From Drosophila miranda (Eukaryota > Arthropoda > Insecta > Diptera > Drosophilidae): a DNA stretch of 64,000 bases. Positions within the stretch are counted from its first letter, which is position 1. Each line of letters begins with the position of its first letter. The position numbers and the translations under genes were made by a program. Positions 1 through 10,900 of this stretch are shown here, in pieces. The stretch is from positions 6,448,001 through 6,512,000 of the forward strand of contig NC_046677.1 in the NCBI RefSeq assembly GCF_003369915.1. Reading direction: 5' to 3'. The notes under the pieces are model-generated. The model made no database searches. It saw only the letters and a program-made list of their open reading frames with translations, and was not told where the DNA came from.

Positions 1-1554
1 TATTCCTGTTAGGTCTTAGGGGCTCGGCTCCATTTGATTGGTTGCCGTTTTGTGGGGGGAGGGGAATATTTGGGGGATTTGTGCGGACAATGTGTTTGGG
101 ATCAAGGCTCAAGGATTTTGATAGTTAATGGCAAGATTCGAATTTCTATAATTTTTATCTTCTAGTTTATTTCAAACCGACCGAGGAGCGCTGCTGCATG
201 ACGCGTAATCGAACCTGAAAGAAGGTTCTTTCACAATTTTCCGTTGGTTTTTCCAACCACTCGAAATAGAAACAGGAAAATGGTAAATATGGGGACGGGG
301 AGATCTGGCTGTCCCCCCGTCCCCCCACCAAAACATTAGACATGCAACCTGCCGCGGTCGATCCACTGTCTTGCTTTCATTTCCACCTCCATCAATAGAG
401 TCCCTTGCCCGTAACTGCCTACACAACCACTCCACAGCACTCCCCTCTACTCCACTCCATTGCCACATTCAGGGGCACAACATTTGTTTGTTTGCTTTTG
501 CTACGGACCGGCCTCTAGGACTGGCCTCGACGTCGTGTGATAGACATGCTTTTGCGCTTTTCTTACTTGTAATTGACAGATTTTTTCCAGCGTAATGGCT
601 GGACAAAATGGTAACGACATCGTTGCCGTTCAACGGTCACTGAAAGCGAGTCCAACTTGAGTCCCCCGAACCTTTTGCAGAAAGCAAACCGAAGGATAAC
701 ATCCTGGTGTCTGTCTGTCTGTCTGCCTGGTCCTCCTCCCATGCCAATCATATGCAAACTAAAGGCTGAAACAATGAACTCGTTTCAGTTTGCGTTTGTG
801 CTGGTTGTGTTTGTTTGCCCTGCTGCCAGGAAATGGCATAATACCTAGACGAACGTGTTCCACAGACGAACACGAACCGGGAACTTGACCTCAAGGATGG
901 CTAAGAGGAGGGACATACTTGATTGGTGGAATATCTTCCAATTAGCCTTGAATTAAATTCAATTAAGAGAGAAAATATTGTTACGTTTGATCTTTTGTGA
1001 GTAGAAATATGTAACGTGGCCCTCCACCAACCGAGGGGCGCTGCTGCAAGACACGGTGACATTCAAAGATCTTTCTTGGAAGACAATTCCGACTGTGCAC
1101 CATTAAGATCAATATATTTTCTCTTCCTCTACTATTATTATCCTAGATTCATGTCCCAATCCCTTATGTTTCTGAGTAATGTCCGCCGATTACCTGTTTC
1201 CCTAGAGCATATGAACTTCGTTATTTGTCACAGATACTTCCCTCGAAATTCCCGACTCCATCAATCCCTCCATTTCATATGTTTTCCTGGCTCCCCCGCC
1301 GAACCCTGACTTTGTTTGCATTTGGCGCCTGCTGCATTTGATTTGTCGACTTTCGACTGGCGGGGCCTCCGATATATGAATATTAATAGATTTTTTTCTG
1401 GGACGAGGAGGGACACTGCAACGCATTCCAAACCCCCGGAAACCCAGCGATTGAAAAATGAAGTTAAATAATGGGGAATATTCATTTTGTGCCGGAAAAC
1501 CCAGGGAAAACTTTGATTTCACACTTAGACACACGCACACGCACATACATGTGA

Positions 1555-1555
<1 letters not shown>

Positions 1556-1616
<61 letters not shown>
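1556..1616. repeat. (CT)n microsatellite
   Basis: About 60 bp of almost uninterrupted CT dinucleotide. The apparent Arg-Glu or Leu-Ser open frames over it are artefacts of the repeat. Confidence 0.95.
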
Positions 1617-1621
<5 letters not shown>

Positions 1622-3730
1622 GGGTGTCCCCCCTGGGAGTGTCTTTTGCTTTGCCAATTTTTCACTTTAGTGCATAAATATTTATTGCAACTCAATTTCG
1701 CAGGCAATAGAAATGCCATTTGCACCATTAATTCAATGCAACACCTGCCAGCGACGACTCTTTTGGCTCCTGACTCTCTGACTTCTGCTCTTGGAAGCTT
1801 TTCCGCTTTTCTTTTGGTTGTGTGTGTGTGTTGCCTTCTGGCAAGGGCAACGAAAAGGGAAAGGGAAAGGGCGTGGGGAATGGCTTTTGCCGCTGGCTTT
1901 CAAGGAATTTGAAAAATGAAGTCGTGCTAAAAATTTTTGTGTGTTTATAAACATTCCAATAGCTCTATTTGCCACCCCGCCACCCCACAAAAAAAAAGGG
2001 ATGAGAGAAGGGTGGAAATTCCTGCTGGCTGCTGGCTGCTGCTTCCCCATTCATGGGGGGGGGGGGGCCTTTATCGTTTGTGGCAACAGCTGTTGCCGGC
2101 CTGAATTATGCTAAATTTACGCCCCAACACAGCCGCCAAAAAGTGTGGGAACCAACAATATCATCATCATCGTCGTCGTCGTTTCGTTTACCCAATCAAC
2201 CCCTGGCATCATCATTAGCATCATCGACAGCCACCACCATCGCCAGCCTCCCATCATTGTCATCATTTGTTGCCATTTTCCTCGCTAATTTTGGTTATTT
2301 TTAAGTGATTTTTAATAAAGTTCCACTGCGGTAAGACCTGATGAAAATGATGAAAACCGCAGGAATAAAGTGTGTCTGCGGAAGTTTTTGGATACCAAAA
2401 CTTTGGTAATCTCTTTTCCAGCGTGGAAAATATCTTGGCATTTATTATGAAATTTGAGGTTAAGTTTTATTTCATTAATTTGCCGCTTCGTTGAATGGAA
2501 ATTTTATCATTTTCCCCCATTTCCCCAGTGTTAATGTGCGTGTTAAGTTTTTCCAATCAACAGGAAAAGTCTCGCCCGCCCCCCGTCCCCCGTCTCCCAT
2601 TTGATGTTGTTTTTGCGGTCATCGGTGGCAGGCCACAGAGCAGACAGACCGACAGACAGACGGGCTAGTGGACTGCACTTTGTTTTGTGATATGATACAC
2701 GTTTTTTTAGGGTTACAATTAACACTGATATCCATGATACTATCTGCGGAAAAGTATTTAAACGAGAGATTAAAGTAGCCGCAAACCATGAAACCCGCAT
2801 TACAGCCAGGGCTTGTGGTAGACACTGTGGAAATCGAGGAGGTTTTTTGATGCGAGTCGATAGATTAACAATGGGATTAATGGATTTTTATATGATTCAA
2901 AGATGGGATCAATTAATATTATAATCTCTCTGTGCTATAAAATAAGTTGTGGGTTGTCGTGGCTCGATATTTAACTCATATCATCGCCGGCGATCGAAGC
3001 GAGTTAGCCGGGGGTTGGCTGGCCCTCTGGTAAATAAATAAATAAATTAATTTAACAAATTTATATTGTATTATAAATAATTTAAGAAATTTTTTTGACA
3101 TTTCTACAAAGAAAAGTGCTGTATTTTTTAAACCATTTTGTGGATAAAATTAATGTTTATCCCATTATTAACTAACACTTAATCTTATCTAAAAAAAAAA
3201 AAAACCCTCCTCCCCGTAGCCCACCGCTTGCATTAATTTATCTGCAAAAACAAATTTCTTTTGCTGGCAGATCTTTATCTTCGTTCCAATTGTGTCCACC
3301 GCCCCCCACCTCACCCACAAAAGTCATTATTTAGGTACGAAACCAAAAAAGAACTAGAAAATGGAAAATGGAAAATGGAGACTGAAACTGAATTCGAATC
3401 AAACTATTTATTATCTTGGCATTGCATTCTTTTTCTTCTGTGTTCTGCGTGTTCTGCTGCAAATGAAAGTCAAGTAAATTAAATTCCACCAAATAGTCGT
3501 ACTTCAATGACAAAAACATGGCGAAAAAACACACACAGCAAAAAGATAACGATAAAAATAAGAGTAAATGCGGCTCCACTCACTAATGCATTCACTCACT
3601 AATGCATTCACTCACTCATTCAGTTGGAGTTTCACTCAGACATTCCATTGAATGAATAAGGAGAACTTTGATGAACTTTTATGGAATGTTTTGCGAACAA
3701 CGTACATATGTGGGGTAAAACCTATATTTT

Positions 3731-4410
3731 TCCCCTAGTATGACAGTGGGCTCTCAGCTATAATCCTCATCCTATAATCCTCATAGCAGAATTTGTAGCA
3801 GTCTGTGTAACAGATACATTATAGGTGGTTGTCTTGGCTTAAGCATAAATAATTATATATATACACTTGTATACGAGTATAAGTTAATGTAGGACAGTGG
3901 TTTTTCAGCGAATCCTCGTAATATAGCAGAATTTACAGCAGAATGTTTATTAGAAACATTAAAGGTGGTAGCATAAATAATTATGCTAATGTATTAGTTA
4001 ACGTAGGACATATTCTTCTTCTAGTATGACAGTTTCTTCTCATCTTAATCCTCGAAATATAGCAGTATTTACAGCAGTATGTGTAATACAAACATTAAAG
4101 GTGGTTGTCTTGGCTTAAGCATAAATAATTATGTACACAGATATAAGAGTATATGTTGACGTAGGACATATTCTTCTCCAAGTATGATAGTGGCTTCTCA
4201 GCTGTAGTCCTTGCAATATAACAGAATTTATAGCAGTCTGTTTAAAAGAAACATTAATGGTGGTTGTCTTGGCTTGTATATGAGTATAAGTTATCGTAGG
4301 ACATTCTTCTCCTAGTATGACAGTGGCCTCAGCTATAATCCTCGAAATATAGATGAATTTATACCAGTATGTCTAAAAGAAACATTAAAGGTTGTTGTCT
4401 TGTCTCATCG
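3731..4410. repeat. degenerate tandem repeat, about five units of 135-160 bp
   Basis: The phrase TATGACAGTGG-TTCTCAGCTATAATCCTCG followed by AGCAGAATTTA-AGCAGT and ACATTAAAGGTGGTTGTCTTGG recurs with starts near 3740, 3891, 4025, 4184 and 4317. Units differ by substitutions and small deletions, so the array is old. No coding potential is visible. It abuts a dispersed repeat fragment on its right, which may have helped it form. Confidence 0.8.
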
Positions 4411-4429
4411 GCGCCAACCCAACCCGCCA

Positions 4430-4680
4430 GCCCCCCAACCACCAGCTGCTGCAAAGTTTTGAAATATAATTGTAACAGTGACATATCACAGAAGTCTTTG
4501 AGCACTAGGCACTCATAGGCAGGGACAGACAGACATGGCTCAATCGACTGGGCTATTGATGCTGATCAAGAATATACATATATACTTTATGGGGTCGGAA
4601 ACGCTTCCTTCTGGACGTTACACACAACCATTGTCCCCTCAAATCTAATATACCCCTATAACCATTTTATGTTCCTCCAA
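4430..4680. mobile_element. dispersed repeat fragment (DINE-1/SGM-like)
   Basis: It contains the phrases GTGACATATCACAGAAGTC, GCTGATCAAGAATATA and TTTATGGGGTCGGAAACG, which recur near 25,820-26,100 in this window. The family looks like the Helitron-derived DINE-1/INE-1 class that is abundant in Drosophila. That family name is from memory. The recurrence itself is seen directly. Confidence 0.65.
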
Positions 4681-4782
4681 AAATGTTCAAAATGCGTATC
4701 AGTGGTTTCGAGGAGCATATTCGTGATCAAATTTAGTCTTATTCTGAAATCTTTGAAATTAGTCCTTAATCCTTCTAAACTC

Positions 4783-6243
4783 CTAAATTGTCACCTTTCT
4801 TTGCGTCTGAAAAGTATAATAATTGGTCAAATCCTTCTCCATGTTGAGCAACAGGTATGTCCTCTGCGTCTTGGGATCCCCTGCGAGCATTTTCTCCTTG
4901 TATTCGGGATCGTCGCACCTGTATCGGCTGGTAATGCTCTTGTAGCGCACTATTTCGCCCTCCAGAAAGTCGTTTGCTCCCACGGGTGATTCACCGCGCA
5001 GCTCGCGACGGATGCAGTCCCTAAGGAAGGACATGTCGCACTGGCTCCTTGAGATCCCAGTTTGACCGGTTTTCTCCCTGGCAGACTCCTCCTCGACGGC
5101 CTCTGGCTTCCACTGATTCGTCTGGGTGTCATGAGCGTTTTGCTGCACCTGTTTCGATCGCTTGAACTGTCTGGGTCCCTTGAACACGTACTCCTGGCTT
5201 GGGAACTTCATTCTATAGGATTGTATTGGACCTGTGTACCTCATCATCTCATCAACCGATCGTCTGGCATTGAAAGACAGTGGCGTCTTGAGAAATGATG
5301 GATAAACACGAGGGACCTGCGCGCTGAAGCAGTTCCGCCTAAGAATCGAACGTGTGGGCACAGCAGAACGAGAACCAGGAGAAGCCTCAGCGACGGCAGT
5401 TGCCAAACCTCCTCCTTCTACACCTGATGGGCAGGATTCTGCTCCTTCTTGGCTTGCCGCCTGGAAGCGAGGGGCCGCCCCGAAGGTGTGGAATTTCACG
5501 CTCGACGGTTTGTAGTAGGCGCCCGACGGTTGACGTAAATGGGGCGGCGGTGGAAAGGTGTCAGGATCATAATAGGTTTCCGTCTGGGGCTGTTCTTGAT
5601 ATCGCTGCCGCTCTTGCTGGAATCTCTGCAGCTCGTCTGCCCGGAACACCTGAGGTTCTTCTATGAAACGCTGCTGTCGCTCCACCTCTTCCCGCTGCTC
5701 GCTTAAGGACGGAAGACTGGCCAAGTTCATTGACTCGAAGGGAAGAAACTGCTGCCCCGACGCATCATTAGACCTGAATGATGCATGAATCGACGACGCA
5801 TTAGTCGTGGTGTCCAGAATGTCCATCCAGTTGAGCTCCTCTGGGGGCATCTGTTCGAAGATCCCGTAGAGGCTCCTCTGGTTCAGGCACACACTCAACG
5901 CGCTAATGTATCCGTTCCGCAGGCACGCCTCCAGCACCGTGTTGCACTGCATAGATGTCAAAGTATTCAGCCACTCCCTCGCGCACTGGCATTCCCGGGA
6001 GTTCGGGTGGAACGCCTCCTCGGGTTGGGGGCTGCACTCCAGCATCACAAGGCAGTCGCTGATGTTCAGATTTACCTTGGCATCGTAGACCGTCACTGGT
6101 TCGCTATTATTTCTCCCATCAGCCCTCTCTGTCATCGTATTGCGACTGCCTCTTGAGCTCCCCGGCCTGGATTGTCGAGACCTCTCGTCGGTTTCCTTGT
6201 TGTGGGATAGCCAACGGTCGTCGAACTTCTTTGGAGAGAACAT
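4783..6243 (-). CDS. uncharacterised protein, possible DUF4485-type N-terminal domain
   Basis: A single uninterrupted frame of 486 codons starts at ATG in a good context, and the N-terminus is rich in Ser/Arg. Residues about 50-145 form a conserved-looking Leu/Cys-rich block with an ARxWL-like stretch (CAREWLNTL), an NGYISAL segment and a PPEEL ending, which resembles the DUF4485 pattern. That match is tentative. The middle is Gln/Glu-rich (ERQQRF, QQERQRYQEQ) and then Pro-rich. The C-terminus is basic, then acidic. There is no signal peptide or membrane segment. It lies about 500 nt downstream of an orphan exon and downstream of the GT92 gene on the same strand. Lack of introns could mean a testis-type gene or an old retrocopy. 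I do not know its function. Confidence 0.75.
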   Translation of the reverse strand: MFSPKKFDDRWLSHNKETDERSRQSRPGSSRGSRNTMTERADGRNNSEPVTVYDAKVNLNISDCLVMLECSPQPEEAFHPNSRECQCAREWLNTLTSMQCNTVLEACLRNGYISALSVCLNQRSLYGIFEQMPPEELNWMDILDTTTNASSIHASFRSNDASGQQFLPFESMNLASLPSLSEQREEVERQQRFIEEPQVFRADELQRFQQERQRYQEQPQTETYYDPDTFPPPPHLRQPSGAYYKPSSVKFHTFGAAPRFQAASQEGAESCPSGVEGGGLATAVAEASPGSRSAVPTRSILRRNCFSAQVPRVYPSFLKTPLSFNARRSVDEMMRYTGPIQSYRMKFPSQEYVFKGPRQFKRSKQVQQNAHDTQTNQWKPEAVEEESAREKTGQTGISRSQCDMSFLRDCIRRELRGESPVGANDFLEGEIVRYKSITSRYRCDDPEYKEKMLAGDPKTQRTYLLLNMEKDLTNYYTFQTQRKVTI

Positions 6244-6748
6244 AATTTAAGGATCTAGGGATCAGAACTATTTCAGATTTTTTAGGTGTTTCTTTACTGA
6301 AATTTGGAATACGACTAAAATTTCGAACGAACCAGAACTAAACGTGAAACTGAAGGAAAGTTCTAGGGGTAGTTCTTTCGGTAGATTTCAGGTATATTTC
6401 TACAGATTGTTCGAAGAGTTGGAGGGTAAAGTTCAGTCCGTTTTGGGGTATCTGCGGGGAGCTATGTATCCAGATAGATCTAGGGATATTGCTAAGTATA
6501 TTTCTGTGGATAGTTTTGGGTTAGTTCTAAGGAAACGCCGGGTTGTAGGGAGAGGTTTCTGGAGGATCGTTTCTGCGGAGTTGTGGTTTGGGATACGAAA
6601 AGGTCTTCGATTTTGTTGGGGCTTGGGGGAGAATGATTGAGAATAAAGATTCGATCGTCTGTCTACGAATGTCTGGGATGGGAAAAGCCGGGAGACCACA
6701 CAGGAAGGATGCATTTTGGAGGGGTTAAAAGCCATTAAAATCCTTCCC

Positions 6749-6921
6749 TCAATTTAGAGTCACTGCAAGAGAAGGCAATGGCAATTCCTCTATCCTCCAT
6801 TGAGGAAGACTTATGCTGGGTCTGTCCTGTTTGAGGGCCATGACCTCGTATTCCTTTCCCTGCAACAGGTGCTGGATGGTAGCCTCCATCACGTTCTTGT
6901 CCTGCCACATGACGAGTACAC
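6749..6921 (-). CDS. orphan coding-like exon or 53-residue small ORF
   Basis: Read on the minus strand after a possible acceptor (CCTTGTAG), the frame gives LVMWQDKNVMEATIQHLLQG... and ends at TGA 6749-6751. Third codon positions are strongly G/C, like real Drosophila coding DNA, unlike the AT-rich flanks. An in-frame ATG (MWQDK) would give a peptide of about 53 residues. NVMEATIQHLLQ recalls the second half of a CUE/UBA-type ubiquitin-binding helix bundle, which is only a resemblance. It sits just beyond likely poly(A) signals of the GT92 transcript. It may be a terminal exon, a free small gene or a relic of a displaced gene. Confidence 0.4.
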
Positions 6922-7936
6922 CTACAAGGTTTTATTTTTGATTTCTGTTTATTGACTTTATGATAATCGAATACACGAATGCCCATTAGTATTTAGTTGT
7001 TTGTTGCTTAAGAACTACATACACTGTATTGTTTATAATTAGTTGTGGAATTCGTTCATTTAGTATCTTATACTCGTAGATGTCACTGCGCGCCTAGGCC
7101 AAACCGGGTTCTACTTTAAGTTCGAAGCATTGAAAATTCGTTTCAGTTGTGTTAAATGTCTGCCTTAACTAAACTAATTTGTTTACGGTTAGCACTAGAC
7201 TAGGGCTTAGCAAAGGTGGCCTAAACTATCCATTGACTCAGAGTCTATGCGGCTTGGCTCCGAGGTAATCTCCCGGAGGCTTGCAACTAAAATGCCTTCG
7301 TACTCGTACAACTAACAGTTCATAGGGTGTTTATGTCCTATATATATTTTTGTGCACTAGTTACTACTCGCTTAGCACGATCCTTTTGTGTGTGTTTTTC
7401 TTTAGGAATTTTCTGAATTTTGCATAGGAATTATTAATTTTTTTGCTTTAGTAGTACCAAAAATCACCAAAAATATCTCATCAAAACATAAAGTCTCATT
7501 GTTGTTTGTTTCATAAGTTGTTGTTGTTGTGCCCGGTAGTAATGAAACATGGGTGTATTTCAAAATAGACATAAATATAGTGGAAAAAGTTTAGATACAA
7601 CCGAATGAAATTATATCTATGCTTACTATTTAATCCTAATTAATCGAGGAATGTAGTCTCTATCAAGCCTATATAAAATGCAGCTTAGATCGAAGTGTTG
7701 GATGGGAGATATATATATATATAATTTCATTGCTTTGGTTTCACTTAATTCTGAGGAGTTTTTCTCCATCGTTATCCTTTTTTTTTGGGTTGTGTGAGCA
7801 AGTCATCGCTTAGAGGATCATTGAGCATATTGGCAATGGTTAAATGTAGTCGAACAACCGTAGCGTAGCACTGGGGCACAACCGAAACGGACATTGGCAC
7901 AGACTGTGGTTAAATGTTGCCAGCCAAGTCCTTCAC
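6922..7936 (-). other. probable 3' UTR of the GT92 gene
   Basis: This is an AT-rich stretch downstream of the GT92 stop with no coding frame. AATAAA-type signals on the minus strand lie near 6930-6952 and would end a UTR of about 1 kb. The boundary is inferred. Confidence 0.5.
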
Positions 7937-10900
7937 TCATTGGTACTCCACGCGGGCCACCGGCACCCCGAAATCGTTCACTTCGAAGACGATCAGCTTT
8001 CGTTTCTTGCGCACTGGCGGGGACTGGGGATGGGGCTGCGGCTGCTTCGGGGATGCCGCGGTCCCTGCTTCTACCGATTTCTCTTTCCTCACTTCCGCTC
8101 TCTTCGTTGTTGTGGTTGTTGTTGTTGTCGTCGTCGTTTTTCTTGTCGTTGTAGTCGTTGTGGTTGCTGTTGTGTCACTCACTGGCGCCTTGGCCGTGTC
8201 CTGGGCATTCAGTTGCCGTATCTGATGCAATACCTTTGGCTTCTCCGGCTGGACATCGTCGACCTCCTTGGGCCTGGGCCTGGGCAGCGTTGGCAGGGCC
8301 GGCAGATCGCAGCGCTGGCGCAGATGGCGGTACACGGTATCCACACGCTGCGACAGGCGGTTCACATACTTGAAGGTCGTACGGTCCACTACGGATGGGG
8401 CCTTGATGCAGTCATTGCCACCGAATTCGCACACCTAAAATACAAAATACCGTTTATTAAATCATTTTTCCAATACATGTTTCCCCCTTGGATGCACTCA
8501 CACGATAGTGCTGCAGAATGGCCTCCTTGGGCGGGACATTGAGGGATACCTTGCCGGGTCCGAACTCCCAGACGAAATGATTGCCTGCCTCGACCACGGC
8601 CTCGGGCTTGCAGATGTACTTGGATCTTTGCTTTTGTGGATGCAGCTTGTAGCGCCTTGGGGAACACACACACAAAAGGGGCGGTTCAGGGGGGAGGTTC
8701 GTACACCTCTGGGGACCACTTACCTGCGCGTCTTGCGTTGGGTCACCAGGGAGGCCCGGACATTGGCCAGCTGATCGCTGCCTCCCACGATGCCGGAACT
8801 GGCCAGCGCATCGTCCGCGAACTGCAGGTAGTAGAAGGCGTTCTGGAAGGAATAGGCCCCAGTGTTGCGATTGCGAAAGCGTTGATTCAGGGAGCTGGAA
8901 GGAGATCGGGGATTAGAACAGAAGGCCCGCAAAATTACGGTCCGAACTCACCCAATGAGCTCGTTGAGCGTGTCCGAGTAGCGCGGCACAATGAACTCGT
9001 CCAGATCGACGAGGGCCAAGTACTTGTATCGGTACATCGTGCGGTACAGGCAGTCGTTGAGGGCCGCGAACAGGCCCTCGGTGCGGATCTCCTTCTGGCT
9101 GCGCATGCGCAGGCTCCACGGCAGAATGCTGACCGTGGGCCGTTGGTAGTGCAGCGACTTGAGCACCTTGGGCGTCGCATTGTTCGCCACGTCCGACGGC
9201 TGCAGTTGCTCCAGATCGAAGGCGGTCAGGTTGCCGGGCACCAGGCCCTGCTGATAGCTCTGCAGCACGCAGGAGGCGTGCGGCCCCAGCGTGTGGTTGT
9301 AGAAGGTGAAGTGCGAGACTCCCAGCAGGGCGTAGAACTCCAGGTACTCCATCAGATACAGCGCCTTGTCGTAGTTGAAGTGGAACGGCTTCACGCAGAC
9401 GGCGATGCGGTCGGGTACATTATCGCCGCTGGGCGGTGCCCGAGGCGGCACCCCTTGACCCCGCTTGCCCTCTCCAGTGCCAGAACTGGCGTTGCGCGGA
9501 TGCGCTGAAAAGTCCTGATCCTGATCGGTGTTGCGCAGCGTCAGCAGATTGCCAGGCGGCGCCCGAAGCCGCGACACGACGCTCACATACCGTGGCACAT
9601 CCAGGGGCGGGGCTCGCACCGGGCAGAGGATAAAACAGGCGCTGTACTTGAGGTTCCAGTTCTCACGTATGATCTACGGATTCAATACGATTTCATAAGT
9701 TAAAAGAAAGTATTCCCTTGGGTTACCCAGACCTAAAGTGATAGCTCAAGATTGTCCAAGGTCAAGCGCAGAAACGAGAAAAGTGAGAGAGCGATAGAAG
9801 GAGAGCGCTAGAGCAGCTCCCGCAAAGCTCTTTTCGACACAACAGCAAACTTCGTTCTTCTCTCTCTATCTCTCTCTCATCAAGCAAGGCCTCCAAGCGC
9901 TCTCAGTAGGGCTGAGCGAAAGCGAGTTAGCGAAGCTCTCGCCTTTCTTTCTTTCCTTCGCTCTCGCTCTCTCGATCTGTCGCGCTCTAGTCGAAGCCTC
10001 GCTTGCATTCGGCCGCTTGCCCTTCGGCTGTCCTTCACTTCTCTCTCTTGATTCCTCTTCAGTCCGCTCATCTTGCGCTATTGTTCTGCCGCTAATCATT
10101 AAATATATATGCAGCAAACTAAGCTGCTGAAAAAGCTCACTGGCACAACACGTTCCTACATTCCATTCCAATCAAATTTTCAAGACTGAAGCCCCACGAA
10201 TTGTCAATTAATTTCAAATGAATTATTTTCATTCAGCGCTTTACGGATCCTTCTTCATTAGCTTTTTCGTGGTGAGAGCTCTATACATATTTGGACTGGC
10301 CGAACAGACGTCTTGCACTCACCTTGACGCGGGCCATCACTGTGGCCGAGGTATATTTGGCACGGGCTGCTGCGGCTGCCGCCGGCCCCTCGGTACCGTT
10401 GGCGGGGGGCGGACCGAACCAGAACCGGCACCAGACACGTTCTGGTCCCCGTGTCTTGGTGGCACCCACAATGCGCACCAGACGCGCCCCCTCGCGCCGA
10501 TCAAAGTAGGCGGAGTAGACAAAGAACTTGAAGCGTGTGCCGTTGACTATTTGCCAGGCACCATCGCTGGGCGCCGTGCCAAATGGAAAGTGGGGCAGCG
10601 TCTCCTCCACCTTGCCGGGCAGCATCTGGCCCCAGGGTATGAGCGGGACATTCACACCAAATCCACCCGCACCCACACCAGTGCCGGCGCCAGGTCCCGG
10701 TCCAGGTCCCGGTCCATGTCCGACCGCCGCTCCAGCCCTGGCTCCATTGAGCAGCATGCCGGCCAAGCGTTGACCATCGGCGCCTGCGGCTTCTGTGAAA
10801 TGAGAAATTGAGAAATGCATGAGACATGCGGCGTATACGTAATGGGCCCTTTTGTCGTCTCCTTTGTAATCGAATGCTCCTCAAATAGCATTATGCTCGA

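Larger units (their letters stand above)
1..4782. other. gene-poor stretch with microsatellites
   Basis: I see no convincing gene here. Open frames are short, compositionally biased and mostly depend on simple repeats. The stretch holds a CT microsatellite (about 1557-1615), a run of G (about 2055-2067), ATC/TCG triplets (about 2158-2240), a tandem repeat (about 3731-4410) and a dispersed repeat fragment (about 4430-4680). It could be intronic or untranslated sequence of a gene lying outside the window. Confidence 0.5.

Noticed and set aside
1202-1728. Long Arg-Glu and Leu-Ser open frames
   Set aside because: Created by the CT microsatellite read in different frames; no domain signal.
7940-9508. 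Long plus-strand frames opposite the GT92 exons
   Set aside because: Antisense shadows of GC-rich coding exons; they cross introns and lack starts or family features.
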